Source: Bacteroidales bacterium
GTDB taxonomy: Bacteria > Bacteroidota > Bacteroidia > Bacteroidales > WCHB1-69
DNA: 64,000 nt
Assembly: GCA_016285085.1 (NCBI GenBank)
Contig: JAEEQA010000005.1
Location: 1 to 64,000 of the forward strand
Direction: 5' to 3'
Numbering within the stretch: the stretch's first letter is position 1; each line of letters starts with the position of its first letter. Shown here piece after piece: positions 8,797 through 22,144 of this stretch. Under the pieces are notes generated by a model. That model had not been told where the DNA came from and made no database searches. It was given only the letters and a program-made list of their open reading frames with translations. Position numbers and translations under genes: made by a program.

Positions 8797-9836
8797 TAAT
8801 ACTCCTCGTTGAAGAAAAGCTGGTAGTAGTTCATCCCCGTCTCCGGATCCACACCTTTCTTGATCATCTTGGTGTCGCCGTGGACGTACACATGGAAGTT
8901 TTTGTCCAACTTGATGACACTCTTGAAGTTGCGTGACTGCTTCTTCAACGCGCTGTTGGAAATGCCGAATGAGTCGGGCACCTGCACGTCGTGTTCCAGC
9001 TGGTACTCCTGCTTGTAGTCGTTGAATTTCTCAATCACGTTCGGGTCGCCGATGACCTCCTGCTGGAAGTCGTCCATCTCGAAGGTCTTGTTTTCCTTGA
9101 AGAAGGAAACCGACTTGTTCAAGATTTCGGCCTGGTCGGCACGCGACACTTCGAATTCTTCCGGCATGCACTCGGTGACGAAACTTTTGCACATGTTCAG
9201 AACATGCTGGGTGTTGTAGAATTCGTCCTTGCGCTGGCGGATGTGGAGGAAGTCGTCAGTCCAGTACTGTGCCTCGGCATTCCGGTTCGTATTGTCCACA
9301 ATGGCCACCACATAGCCCTTTTCCTGCTCGGTGTTGAAAATCAAGCAGCCTTTATCCAGTTTGTTGAGCCCGAAGCCAAAGTCGCTCTCCACCACAAAAC
9401 GGTCGTCCTCTTGATGCACCTTGAGAAAGGTGTCTTTCGTTTCCGCCTTGAAAAGCCCCACTGCATCCACCATCTCGTCGTCAATCACACAGTTCTTGAA
9501 ATAAACCACGTAGAACTCACCGTCCTTGATTTTCGGGTGAGTACACTGGTTGTACAGGTGCTGCGCCAGATAGAGCGACTGCTCCAGCAGATTGTCCTGA
9601 TTTTCAAAAATTTCTGTAACCGACTTGTAAACAACATTTTCCTCCACTCCATTCTCGTCATAGAGTTGGAAATATTCATCCGTCTTGAACGGGAAGAGGA
9701 AGTAGGTTTTCAGCATGTTCTTCACCTCCTCGCTGACGTGCAAAAGCTCGTGCGACAGGTTCAGCGGTTCTTCTAACTGTTTGTTGCCGACCGCATGGAG
9801 GGCAATGGATTCAACGGTGGTTTCTGCTAAATGCAT
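8796..9836 (-). CDS. 37-kDa nucleoid-associated protein (NdpA/YejK-like)
   Basis: Full-length family resemblance: GLFKAETKDTFLKV, CLIFNTEQEKGYVVAIVD, and the C-terminal region. Confidence 0.8.
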   Translation of the reverse strand: MHLAETTVESIALHAVGNKQLEEPLNLSHELLHVSEEVKNMLKTYFLFPFKTDEYFQLYDENGVEENVVYKSVTEIFENQDNLLEQSLYLAQHLYNQCTHPKIKDGEFYVVYFKNCVIDDEMVDAVGLFKAETKDTFLKVHQEDDRFVVESDFGFGLNKLDKGCLIFNTEQEKGYVVAIVDNTNRNAEAQYWTDDFLHIRQRKDEFYNTQHVLNMCKSFVTECMPEEFEVSRADQAEILNKSVSFFKENKTFEMDDFQQEVIGDPNVIEKFNDYKQEYQLEHDVQVPDSFGISNSALKKQSRNFKSVIKLDKNFHVYVHGDTKMIKKGVDPETGMNYYQLFFNEEY

Positions 9837-9840
9837 ATTA

Positions 9841-9902
9841 GGGGATAGGGTTTAGGGGTTAGGGTATAGGTTTTAGGGTATAGGGGTTAGGTTTTAGGGA
9901 AT
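9841..9902 (+). repeat. Degenerate TTAGGG/TATAGGG array with a G-quadruplex motif
   Basis: GGGGATAGGGTTTAGGGGTTAGGGTATAGG...; four G-runs of 3 or more within 23 nt. Confidence 0.75.
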
Positions 9903-9919
9903 AGTTTTTATCGGGGTTT

Positions 9920-9947
9920 GTAGAGACGTTTCATGAAACGTCTCTAC
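9920..9947. repeat. Family-3 palindrome, copy 1
   Basis: GTAGAGACGTTTCATGAAACGTCTCTAC, 28-bp perfect palindrome. Confidence 0.85.
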
Positions 9948-9971
9948 AGGGTTTTGTTTTTATTCAATGTT

Positions 9972-11420
<1,449 letters not shown>

Positions 11421-11551
11421 TCTTAAAAAATGATTTCCCTCTAAAAAAATGCCGATAGAGGGTTGCTGTTTTGAGGCGGCAAAAGTAGCAAAAAAAGACG
11501 TAAGTTTGCCACCCGAAATCTCGTTTTCGGAACATCAAAAACCGACCCGCT

Positions 11552-12190
11552 ATGTTCTACATTTTCGATCTCGACGGAACGCTTCTCAACTCATTGGAAG
11601 ACTTGTGCAACAGCTGCAACCACACGCTCGCGGCGCACGGTTTCCCCACCCATCCGTTGGACGCCTACCGCTATTTTGTGGGCGACGGGATGGCGATGCT
11701 CATTGAGCGGGTACTGCCCGAGCACGCCCGCACGGAGGAAGTGAAAGCGGTGATTTACAGAGAATTCCTTGACCATTACCAGATTCACAAGATGGACCGG
11801 ACCGCCCCGTACGCAGGCATTGTGGAGGTATTGGAAACGCTCCAGCGGCGCGGCGACCAGCTGGCCGTAGCCTCCAACAAGGCGCAGGAGGCGATGGGGG
11901 AACTGATGCGGCACTATTTCCCGACTGTCACCTTTGCGGCGGCGCTGGGCAAGCGTCCCGGCGTGCCCGTGAAACCCGCCCCCGACATCGTGCGGGACAT
12001 TATGGAAATCGCCGCCGCCACCCCGGAGCAGACGTGGTACATCGGCGACACCGCCACCGACATGCGCACGGCGGCCAACGCGGGCTTGCGGAAGGTGGGG
12101 GTTCTCTGGGGTTTCCGGGACCGCGCCGAACTGGAGGCCGCCGGCGCCGACGTCATCATCAGCGAGCCTCGGGAGATACTGGGGCTGTAA
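11552..12190 (+). CDS. HAD-family hydrolase, phosphoglycolate phosphatase-like
   Basis: FDLDGTLLNSLEDL, VASNKAQE, KPAPD, YIGDTATDMRTAANAG. Confidence 0.9.
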   Translation: MFYIFDLDGTLLNSLEDLCNSCNHTLAAHGFPTHPLDAYRYFVGDGMAMLIERVLPEHARTEEVKAVIYREFLDHYQIHKMDRTAPYAGIVEVLETLQRRGDQLAVASNKAQEAMGELMRHYFPTVTFAAALGKRPGVPVKPAPDIVRDIMEIAAATPEQTWYIGDTATDMRTAANAGLRKVGVLWGFRDRAELEAAGADVIISEPREILGL

Positions 12191-12223
12191 CAACTCCCTT
12201 TTTGCCATCCCAAAATAATGTGG

Positions 12224-12231
12224 TACTTTTG
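12224..12231 (+). promoter_or_regulatory. -7 element TACTTTTG
   Basis: TACTTTTGCCGCC upstream of the ORF at 12300. Confidence 0.5.
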
Positions 12232-12299
12232 CCGCCCGGTTCGGGTTCCCGAAAAAAAGATACATCTATTTGTAAAACAACATTTTCTAAAATAAAACT

Positions 12300-12596
12300 A
12301 TGGCAGATTTCAGCATTTGGGAAGTACTTTTTCTGCTCTGCTTCGCGGTCAGCTGGCCCGTTTCCATCGCAAAGTCGCTGCGCACCAAGGTGGTGATTGG
12401 GAAAAGTCCGTTTTTCATGTCCTTGGTCATACTGGGCTACATCTTCGGCATCATCCATAAGTCGCTGTACAGCCACGACATCGTGATATGGCTTTATGTG
12501 TTCAATGCCACGTTGGTGGCCACCGACCTTGTTCTCTATTGCACCTACATCGGGCGTAACCGCCGCGACCTGATGAACCAAAAGCAGCAGAAGTAA
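12300..12596 (+). CDS. Small multi-TM membrane protein, conserved hypothetical
   Basis: Hydrophobic helices; own promoter and downstream terminator. Confidence 0.75.
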   Translation: MADFSIWEVLFLLCFAVSWPVSIAKSLRTKVVIGKSPFFMSLVILGYIFGIIHKSLYSHDIVIWLYVFNATLVATDLVLYCTYIGRNRRDLMNQKQQK

Positions 12597-12631
12597 AAAA
12601 AGCGGGTCGCCTTTCGGAGACCCGCTTTTTT
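12595..12631. terminator. Bidirectional intrinsic terminator
   Basis: A-run-GCGGGTC-GCCTTTCGGA-GACCCGC-TTTTTT between convergent genes. Confidence 0.85.
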
Positions 12632-12649
12632 ATTATGTGAAACAAAAGC

Positions 12650-13111
12650 TTATTTCGATTCCTTCGTGCCGGTGAAGGTGGCAATCACAATATCGGCTTC
12701 CACTCCAAGGATGGTGGCCTTGTAGTAGATCTTCATTGTAACGGAAGAACCGTCGAACGTGGCCTTGGCCAAAATCTTGTCGATGGTCTGATCGGTGTAC
12801 TCGTCAATGTTGATGAGGCTGGTGGCAGCCTTGATCATCTCCGTGGTGAAGGAGTTCTCAGAGGTTTCGAAAACGCCGGAGGAAGTTTTTTGCATATCAA
12901 TGCAGTATTCCCAAAGGAGGTTTTCCTTGTTGGCGGGATTCTGGGTGAAGTGCAGCTTGCCCTGTTTAGTGGAGGTGCTGCTGTCGGACTGTTTCACGAT
13001 GTTGAAGGTGCCGGCATAGGTGCCCACGTAGTTGGCGGATTCATAGGTGTCATCCTTGCAACCGCAGAATGCGAGTGCAACCACAAATAACATTAAAAAT
13101 ACTTTTTTCAT
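12650..13111 (-). CDS. Small putative lipoprotein, hypothetical
   Basis: MKKVFLMLFVVALAFCGCKDD signal/lipobox; trimmed from the ATG at 13141. Confidence 0.75.
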   Translation of the reverse strand: MKKVFLMLFVVALAFCGCKDDTYESANYVGTYAGTFNIVKQSDSSTSTKQGKLHFTQNPANKENLLWEYCIDMQKTSSGVFETSENSFTTEMIKAATSLINIDEYTDQTIDKILAKATFDGSSVTMKIYYKATILGVEADIVIATFTGTKESK

Positions 13112-13141
13112 TTTGATAAAATTTAAGTTGTTAATATTCAA

Positions 13142-15079
13142 TTATTTTTGAAGTTCTTGGTCAATAGTTTGCTTGATGAGACTGACAAAATCGGCCACAG
13201 GCATCGTGCCTTTGTCGCCCGCGCCGTGCTGACGCACGGAAACGGTGCCGTCGTTCTCCTCTTTTTCGCCCACGATGACCATGAAGGGCACCTTGCTGAC
13301 CTCGGCGTCGCGGATCTTGCGACCCGCCTTCTCGTTGCGTTCATCGACGATGGCGCGGATGTCCTGATCATCAAGCATTTCACGCACCTTCTGGGCATAA
13401 CCGAGGAACTTTTCGCTGATGGGCAGGATAATGACCTGGTCGGGGGTGAGCCAGAGCGGGAAGTTGCCGCCGGTGTGCTCGAGCAACACGGCTACGAAAC
13501 GCTCCATGGAGCCGAACGGGGCGCGGTGGATCATCACCGGGCGCTGTTTGCTCTGGTCGGGAGCGGTGTATTCCAATTGGAAGCGCTCCGGCAGGTTGTA
13601 GTCAACCTGGACGGTACCCAACTGCCACTTGCGGCCGAGGGCGTCCTTCACCATAAAGTCGAGCTTCGGGCCGTAGAAAGCGGCTTCGCCGTATTCCACC
13701 ACCGTGTTCAGCCCCTTTTCGGCAGCCGCCTCGATGATGGCGCTTTCGGCTTTGTGCCAGTTCTCGTCCGAACCGATGTATTTCTCCTTGTTGTTGGGGT
13801 CGCGGAGGGAAACCTGTGCCACGTAATCCTTGAAATCCAACGTTTTGAAGATGTAAAGGATGATGTCGATCACCTTGCAGAACTCTTCCTTGATCTGGTC
13901 GGAGGTGCAGAAGAGGTGGGCGTCGTCCTGGGTGAAGCTGCGCACGCGGGTGAGGCCGTGGAGTTCACCGCTCTGCTCGTAGCGATAGACGGTGCCGAAT
14001 TCGGCCAGACGGAGCGGGAGGTCGCGGTACGAACGCGGCTTCGAGGCGTAGATTTCGCAGTGGTGGGGACAGTTCATCGGTTTGAGGAAGTAGGCCTCGC
14101 CCTCCTGCGGAGTGGTGATCGGGCGGAAGGAGTCCGCACCGTACTTGGCATAGTGACCGGAGGTTTTGTACAGCTCCACATTTCCGATATGGGGCGTGAT
14201 CACCTGCTGATAACCATATTTTTTCTGCACTTTCGTCAGGAAGTTTTCCAGACGTTTGCGCAGGTCGGTGCCTTTGGGGAGCCACAACGGCAAGCCCTGT
14301 CCCACCTTCTGGGAGAAGGTGAAGAGTTCCATCTCCTTGCCGAGTTTGCGGTGGTCGCGTTTTTTCGCCTCCTCCAGCATCACAAGGTATTCATCCAGCT
14401 CTTTTTTCTTGGGGAAGGTGATACCGTAGATACGGGTGAGCTGTTTGCGCTTCTCGTCGCCGCGCCAGTAGGCACCGGCGGTGTTGATGAGCTTGATGGC
14501 TTTGATGGGGGCCGTGTTGAAGAGGTGCGGTCCACGGCAGAGGTCGGTGAAAGCACCGCTCTCGTAGAAGGTGATGGTGCCGTCTTCCAAGTCGTTGATC
14601 AACTCGACTTTGTAAACCTCGCCTTTCTTGGTGAAATAGTCCAAAGCCTCTTTTTTGGAGACTTCCTTACGGACGAACTGGACCTTTTGGGCGGCGATTT
14701 CCTGCATCTTTGCTTCGATGGCGGGGAAATTGTCGGAGGAGATGGTCTCGTCCATGAAATCGATGTCGTAGTAGAAACCGTTTTCGATGCTCGGACCGAT
14801 TCCGAACTTGGCATTCGGATAAAGTTCGGAGATTGCCGCCGCCATCAAGTGGGCGGAGGAGTGCCAGTAAACGGCCTTCCCTTCGGGGTCGTTCCACGTC
14901 AGCAGGGTGACGGAAGCATCGTCGTTGATTTCATAGTTCAAGGCAACCACTTTGTCGTTCACTTTGGCTGCCAACACGTTACGGGCAAGTCCCTCGCTGA
15001 TTGACAGCGCAATCTGATAGGGGGTCGTCCCTTTTTCGTATTCTTTTACAGAACCGTCAGGTAAAGTAATTTTAATCAT
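13142..15079 (-). CDS. thrS: Threonyl-tRNA synthetase
   Basis: TGS domain, [61 protein letters not shown]. Confidence 0.97.
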   Translation of the reverse strand: MIKITLPDGSVKEYEKGTTPYQIALSISEGLARNVLAAKVNDKVVALNYEINDDASVTLLTWNDPEGKAVYWHSSAHLMAAAISELYPNAKFGIGPSIENGFYYDIDFMDETISSDNFPAIEAKMQEIAAQKVQFVRKEVSKKEALDYFTKKGEVYKVELINDLEDGTITFYESGAFTDLCRGPHLFNTAPIKAIKLINTAGAYWRGDEKRKQLTRIYGITFPKKKELDEYLVMLEEAKKRDHRKLGKEMELFTFSQKVGQGLPLWLPKGTDLRKRLENFLTKVQKKYGYQQVITPHIGNVELYKTSGHYAKYGADSFRPITTPQEGEAYFLKPMNCPHHCEIYASKPRSYRDLPLRLAEFGTVYRYEQSGELHGLTRVRSFTQDDAHLFCTSDQIKEEFCKVIDIILYIFKTLDFKDYVAQVSLRDPNNKEKYIGSDENWHKAESAIIEAAAEKGLNTVVEYGEAAFYGPKLDFMVKDALGRKWQLGTVQVDYNLPERFQLEYTAPDQSKQRPVMIHRAPFGSMERFVAVLLEHTGGNFPLWLTPDQVIILPISEKFLGYAQKVREMLDDQDIRAIVDERNEKAGRKIRDAEVSKVPFMVIVGEKEENDGTVSVRQHGAGDKGTMPVADFVSLIKQTIDQELQK

Positions 15080-15126
15080 CTTATAGAGTTTTTTATAATT
15101 TCAAAAACAGGCGGCAAAGATACAAC

Positions 15127-15157
<31 letters not shown>

Positions 15158-15169
15158 GGGTAAAAATTG

Positions 15170-15177
15170 TATCTTTG
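15170..15177 (+). promoter_or_regulatory. -7 element TATCTTTG
   Basis: TATCTTTGCACCC upstream of hutU. Confidence 0.6.
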
Positions 15178-15213
15178 CACCCCTATTTGGAGAATTATTA
15201 AAACACTGGTTAT

Positions 15214-17214
<2,001 letters not shown>

Positions 17215-17231
17215 TCACAATCTATGGTATG

Positions 17232-17265
17232 AAAAATCCGCCAGCTGGAAAGTTGGCGGATTTTT
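17232..17265. terminator. Bidirectional intrinsic terminator
   Basis: AAAAATCCGCCA-GCTGGAAAGT-TGGCGGATTTTT. Confidence 0.85.
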
Positions 17266-17269
17266 GTTG

Positions 17270-18703
17270 TTACGATTTGGAGGGAGCAAACAAGTCCGCC
17301 AGTGTAATCTGTTTCTGAACTTGTCCGCTATATTTGTTCTTTTTGACTCCAAAGGAGGTTATCAATGTCAGCATCAGGGATTTTCTGGTATTGGTCTGCC
17401 GAATGAAAGTCTCCAACTTATTGTCGAAATCATCCGCATCTGTTCGGGTGATTTCATATTCGGCGCGTGAGAATTTCATTTCGCACACATTGATGGTCTG
17501 GTCGGCGCGATCAATGAGGAGGTCTATTTGTGCACCATTGCCACCGTCGTCTGCTTTGGCGAGCCAACTGCACACACGGCTCTGTACGCCGGCAATACCC
17601 AATGCCTGTTTGATTTGGGCGATATGATTCAGACAGAGCATCTCAAACGCATAACCGCTCCACGCCCGATATCGTGGACTGTTGAGCGAATTAGTCCAAA
17701 AAGTCTCGTCTTGATAGGCGTTTTCGTTGGCAAAATGAAAATGGAAAAGTGTGAATGCGTCCATCAGCTGGTAGAGCACATCGCGTTTGGTCTTTCCAAA
17801 GGGAACATACTGACGGATAAAGCCGCATTTTTCCAATTCATCCAATGTCTTTGTGAATTTTTGGTTGTTGTTCAAGTCTGTTTGTTGCAGTATTTCTTTC
17901 CTTGTCAGCCCTTTCGTCTTGGTTGCCAGTGCCGTCACAATTGCGATATGGTCTCCCGCCTGTTTGTAGAGTGAACGATACAAGTTTTCAAACTCCCCTT
18001 TCAGTTCACCGTTACTTGCAAAAAATAGCCGGTCGATATTTTGGGCCACACTCTCGTCAGGTCTCATCAATGAATAGTAGTAGGCCACTCCCCCCATTGT
18101 CATATAACATTCTGCAATCTCCTCTTGGCGGAAAGAAAATCCGAAGGCTTTAAAATACTGTTCACTTTCGTGAAGAGTGAAGGGAGCAACATATATCTGA
18201 TGTGTTTTGCGGTTATGCAATCCTCCTCTATTGTTGATGATATTGTCAATCATCCAAGAAGTTGCAGAACCACAAACAATGAGCTTGATGTCATTGCGGG
18301 AGGATGCCCAAGCATTCCAAAAATGCTCCAAAGCCCCAATAAAATTGGAACGTACTGTGTCCAACCACGGAAGTTCATCAATAAAAATGATTTTTTTTGT
18401 TTTAGAACAAGTTTCCAAATAATTTTCCAGCTCGTCAAAAGCTTCCAGCCAAGATTTGGGATGGGTAGCCTTTGTATAGACTTTTCGCAAAGCGAAGTAA
18501 AAATTAGCCAGCTGCTCTTGCAGTCCGGAATTCTCCATTCCCGTCAGTGTGAAACAAGCACTCTCTCCTATTGTTTGCCGTACAAGAAATGTTTTGCCGA
18601 CACGTCTTCGGCCATAGATTGCAATAAATTCCGACTTGTCATTGTGGAGGTATTCTTGTAATAATTTGATTTCCAAGTATCTGCCAATTATTTTGTCTTT
18701 CAT
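17270..18703 (-). CDS. COG1672-type AAA ATPase with C-terminal DUF234-like nuclease-fold domain
   Basis: YGRRRVGKTFLVRQ Walker A, IIFIDELPWLD Walker B, C-terminal AQIDLLIDRADQTINVCEMKFS. Confidence 0.88.
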   Translation of the reverse strand: MKDKIIGRYLEIKLLQEYLHNDKSEFIAIYGRRRVGKTFLVRQTIGESACFTLTGMENSGLQEQLANFYFALRKVYTKATHPKSWLEAFDELENYLETCSKTKKIIFIDELPWLDTVRSNFIGALEHFWNAWASSRNDIKLIVCGSATSWMIDNIINNRGGLHNRKTHQIYVAPFTLHESEQYFKAFGFSFRQEEIAECYMTMGGVAYYYSLMRPDESVAQNIDRLFFASNGELKGEFENLYRSLYKQAGDHIAIVTALATKTKGLTRKEILQQTDLNNNQKFTKTLDELEKCGFIRQYVPFGKTKRDVLYQLMDAFTLFHFHFANENAYQDETFWTNSLNSPRYRAWSGYAFEMLCLNHIAQIKQALGIAGVQSRVCSWLAKADDGGNGAQIDLLIDRADQTINVCEMKFSRAEYEITRTDADDFDNKLETFIRQTNTRKSLMLTLITSFGVKKNKYSGQVQKQITLADLFAPSKS

Positions 18704-18726
18704 ATTTACTTAATTATCATTAATGA

Positions 18727-18820
18727 AATCTGCTGCAAAGATATATAAATATTTCATTTCAGCAACTTTCAGTGTTGAAATCTGCTGAAATAACATTATT
18801 GACATCTCATTTGAGCAGAT
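18727..18820. promoter_or_regulatory. Four-copy alternating operator-like array overlapping the ATPase promoter
   Basis: TCTGCTGCAAA (+,18729), TTGCTGAAAT (-,18756-18765), TCTGCTGAAAT (+,18781), TCTGCTCAAAT (-,18809-18819). A -7 element TATCTTTG (minus, 18736-18743) overlaps copy 1. Confidence 0.65.
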
Positions 18821-18921
18821 TCTAAATTGCAATGATCATTATCCCTTTGCGAGATGAAACAATAAAAATCCTTAAAACATTACTTTTTGTAATTTATACT
18901 TGCTTTTTGTAAAGTTTTGTG

Positions 18922-18929
18922 TATTTTTG
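18922..18929 (+). promoter_or_regulatory. -7 element TATTTTTG
   Basis: TATTTTTGCAGCG upstream of 18972. Confidence 0.55.
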
Positions 18930-18971
18930 CAGCGTCAAAAACAAAATGTCCAACCCTTAAATTTTTTAACT

Positions 18972-19451
18972 ATGAAAAACACGAAATTCTTATTGCCAAG
19001 CAATTACAAAAAAGCAGGATGGTGGATACTGGGAATCACCCTCGCATTGATTGTTGTTTATTTTTCTATGGATGGCGACTTGAGTATCAATTATCTTCGG
19101 GAGCTGTTCGGAATGGAGCCTTTGGAGAGCAAGGCGTACTTCTCCTTATTCGGGCCGAACGCCGACCTGCTGCTGACACTGATAGGCATTCTACTCATCG
19201 TGGGCGGCATTTTCATCGGCTTTTCCCGCAATAGGGAAGATGACGAATTTATTGAGCAGCTCCGGTACGAGTCTCTGATCTTGTCGCTGTACATCAACAG
19301 CGGGCTTATGCTGCTCTGTTTGATTTTTGTGTGGGGCTTTGATTTTCTGACGGTAATGCAGTTCAATGTCTTCTCCACCCTATACGTCTTCATTATATGT
19401 TTTTACCTTCGTTTGTATTTTAATAAACGTTCTTTGCGTCATGAAAAATAG
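18972..19451 (+). CDS. Membrane protein, conserved hypothetical (partner of XRE regulator)
   Basis: MKNTKFLLPSNYKKAGWWILGITLALIVVYFSMDG; four hydrophobic segments; overlaps the next ORF by 11 nt. Confidence 0.75.
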   Translation: MKNTKFLLPSNYKKAGWWILGITLALIVVYFSMDGDLSINYLRELFGMEPLESKAYFSLFGPNADLLLTLIGILLIVGGIFIGFSRNREDDEFIEQLRYESLILSLYINSGLMLLCLIFVWGFDFLTVMQFNVFSTLYVFIICFYLRLYFNKRSLRHEK

Positions 19452-19641
19452 ACTAAAAGTGGCTCGTGCCGAGATGAATATCACGCAGGGCGAATTGGCA
19501 GAAAAAATCGGTGTGACCCGTCAGGCGGTAAACTCCATTGAATTAGGAAAATACGTTCCCAGCACCTTGCTGGCGCTGAAGATGGCGCACTACTTCGGCA
19601 AGACGGTGGAGGAACTTTTCATGCTGGAAGAGGGAGATTGA
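19441..19641 (+). CDS. YozG-like XRE-family transcriptional regulator
   Basis: MKNRLKVARAEMNITQGELAEKIGVTRQAVNSIELGKYVPSTLLALKMA. Confidence 0.9.
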   Translation: MKNRLKVARAEMNITQGELAEKIGVTRQAVNSIELGKYVPSTLLALKMAHYFGKTVEELFMLEEGD

Positions 19642-19660
19642 TGGATTCTTTGGAATAATT

Positions 19661-21946
19661 CTACTTTACAATCACCTCGTCGCAGAAGATCCAGCAGGGC
19701 TGGCCTACGCCGCGGTGCCATTCCGGATTGGTGCGCAGCGACTCCGCCACCACCCGCACATAACGGCCTTTCTGTTTCAGATTGGAAAATTGGAAACCGA
19801 CAATTTTGCACTCAATCAAATCCTGTCCGTTTTGGTACGTTTTGCTGGCGACTTCTTTCCAATCTTTTTGATTGTCAGAAATATAACAAGTCACTTTCTT
19901 CGGGGCAAAAATCCACGACAGAGGATAGTACAGGAAATCGGCGCTGATTTCGCTGACCTCCTGATCGCTTTCGAGGTCGATGGTGACGTCCATGTCGTGA
20001 CCCCAAAAGCCGAGCCAGTTGTAGTGGAAGTCCATCAGGCCAAAGTTGCCGTCGGTGAGGGCTTTGGGAACGCCCACGTCGTACTGGATGCTCCACTCGG
20101 TGGCGCAGGTGACTTTATGTCCCTTCGAGAGGTTCTTCTCCGTCCCCTTGCGCACATGGTTCTCGATGTTCTCCCACAGCTGTGCCGGGGTGTAGCGGGC
20201 TTCGTCCAGCTGTTTGACACCCAGCCGGTCACAGTCTTTGATGAACCGCTTGGCCATCTCCATCATCTCCGGCCGTGCCTCCCGTTCCCCCTTTCCGTTG
20301 GTGCGGAAGAAGGAGAGCTCCGGCGACAGTTCGTTGAGGGAGAGGTCGAGGATGGCGAAATCGAGCGACAGTTCCAGGAGCCGGAGGCGGTCGTCGTAAA
20401 AACGGCGCTCCCCGGGGGTGCAATCCTCTTCCGGTTCCTCCTTGTAGGCCGCCGCGAACATCGACTGGTAGTACTTGATCTTGTCGGTCGCGAGGTAGCC
20501 GTTGCGTGCGTCCATCGGGTAACCGTAGATGTTGAGCACCTGCTTCGAGTCGAGCAGCGCCTGCCGCATCACGTCGAAGTACTGCTTGATGAAGTCGGAG
20601 CGGTTTTCGCCGTAGTGCGCGTCGAGGAAGCGGTCGCGGAGTTCCTCCACGTTGGCGTTCACGTCCCACAGCAGGTGGGCGAGGAGGAAGGTGCGCCACT
20701 CGCAGTTCTCGGTGATGTTCTGGTTGGAACCCTGCTCAAACACCATCGGGATGCCGTGCTTGTGGAAGTTCTGGAGGTTGGGCTGGAGCACGTGCAGGTT
20801 CGGGAACGGATCCATAAAGTTGCGGAACTGCACCACATAATCCCACAGGAAGATGTTGTGGGTCAGCGCCGTCCAGCCTTCCATATCGTGCTGGAATCCC
20901 TTATCCACCTCGGCGATGGGCCGCTGCCGCGGACATTCGATGGAGCAGAACATGATGTTGACGTTGTCGGCGGGCTTGATGTTTTGGGGTGGACGGCGCG
21001 TTTGCTGGTAGGCCAGCGTCGAAATCACCTTGTCGGGGAAGCGGGCCGCCACTTGGTTGACGAAGTATAGCATGGTGCCGGAAGGGCCGCCGTATAGCGA
21101 GTCGAGGTGGCGGCAGCGGGCGCAGGTGCATGACGATTCGTTGTCATTCTGCGACACCGACCACACCTTTTTGTCGGGTTCGGCTTTCATCCTCTTTTCC
21201 AGATTCTTGCAAAGCTCCTCCAACACGGCGGGGTTGCTGAGACACAGCTGTCCGTCGCGCACCCGCTGCCCGTGGATTTCGGAGAACCATTCGGGGTGTT
21301 TGTCGAAGTAGGTCTCCACGGGAATCAGGTCGCGGAAGGTGTGGACGAACATTCCCCACTCGCGGTTGAAGTCGCTGCGGTTGTGGAGTTTGTGCCAGTC
21401 GGCGTACAGCTGGTCCTGGTTCGGGATGAGGTGCAGCGTTTCGCGGTACTGGAACGAGGGGTTCTGAAGCTCGTGGATGCTGAGCACCACCTCATCGGGA
21501 AGTTTCTCATAATGAATGTGGTTCTGGCAGGTGTAGGTGCAGCCGAGGTGGTTTTCCAGCAGGTGATAAACGCCGTACAGGTTCGACTTGGCGGAGTCGT
21601 TGCCGATGATGTAGAGGTGACTGCCGTCGGTGTGGAGGAGGAAGCCGTCGTCATGTAGCTGTGGTGCGTACTTGCGGTACAGCTTCTCCGACAGTTTGTT
21701 GCGGCCGACGGAGATGGCATGCGGTCCTTTGAAGGTGGCATCGGTGACGATCTCGTACTCCCGCTCGAACAGTTTTTCCATAAAGGATTTCAGTTCGGCG
21801 GCGGCGGCGGCCTCGGCGGGGGTGCGGTTTTCCGCCACCAGAATCACGTAGTCGTCTTTCTCTTTGGAGAAAGCTATCGGTTTCTGTGCCAAAGCATTAA
21901 GAATGAAGCACAGGATAAGGGCAAGGGTAATGGTTAGGTTTTTCAT
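19661..21946 (-). CDS. DUF4838 domain-containing exported protein (putative carbohydrate-active)
   Basis: Signal peptide MKNLTITLALILCFILNALA; DUF4838-like core WSVSQNDNESSCTCARC; C-terminal discoidin-like region. Minus-strand TACCTTTG (21954-21961) ends 7 nt before the ATG. Confidence 0.8.
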   Translation of the reverse strand: MKNLTITLALILCFILNALAQKPIAFSKEKDDYVILVAENRTPAEAAAAAELKSFMEKLFEREYEIVTDATFKGPHAISVGRNKLSEKLYRKYAPQLHDDGFLLHTDGSHLYIIGNDSAKSNLYGVYHLLENHLGCTYTCQNHIHYEKLPDEVVLSIHELQNPSFQYRETLHLIPNQDQLYADWHKLHNRSDFNREWGMFVHTFRDLIPVETYFDKHPEWFSEIHGQRVRDGQLCLSNPAVLEELCKNLEKRMKAEPDKKVWSVSQNDNESSCTCARCRHLDSLYGGPSGTMLYFVNQVAARFPDKVISTLAYQQTRRPPQNIKPADNVNIMFCSIECPRQRPIAEVDKGFQHDMEGWTALTHNIFLWDYVVQFRNFMDPFPNLHVLQPNLQNFHKHGIPMVFEQGSNQNITENCEWRTFLLAHLLWDVNANVEELRDRFLDAHYGENRSDFIKQYFDVMRQALLDSKQVLNIYGYPMDARNGYLATDKIKYYQSMFAAAYKEEPEEDCTPGERRFYDDRLRLLELSLDFAILDLSLNELSPELSFFRTNGKGEREARPEMMEMAKRFIKDCDRLGVKQLDEARYTPAQLWENIENHVRKGTEKNLSKGHKVTCATEWSIQYDVGVPKALTDGNFGLMDFHYNWLGFWGHDMDVTIDLESDQEVSEISADFLYYPLSWIFAPKKVTCYISDNQKDWKEVASKTYQNGQDLIECKIVGFQFSNLKQKGRYVRVVAESLRTNPEWHRGVGQPCWIFCDEVIVK

Positions 21947-22098
21947 ACGGGGGCAAAGGTACAATAATTTCGTAATGCTTGTGCCAAACTCTTCCGATTC
22001 AGTTATAAAAATCCCGTGTGATGGGACTTCTCAGAAGGCTGCCCGTAAAAAAGCACGTTTTTGAATTCTATACAGTAGCCGTACTCCCCAAAAAGTAG

Positions 22099-22106
22099 TA
22101 TCTTTG
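22099..22106 (+). promoter_or_regulatory. -7 element TATCTTTG
   Basis: TATCTTTGCCGCCCG upstream of 22145. Confidence 0.6.
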
Positions 22107-22144
22107 CCGCCCGTTTGAAACAAAACCAAAACAGTATAAAAAGT

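Noticed and set aside
13148-15004. 618-aa ORF antisense to thrS
   Set aside because: Complement of a clear thrS; low-complexity V/G/H/D-rich translation without a recognisable family. A codon-bias artefact.
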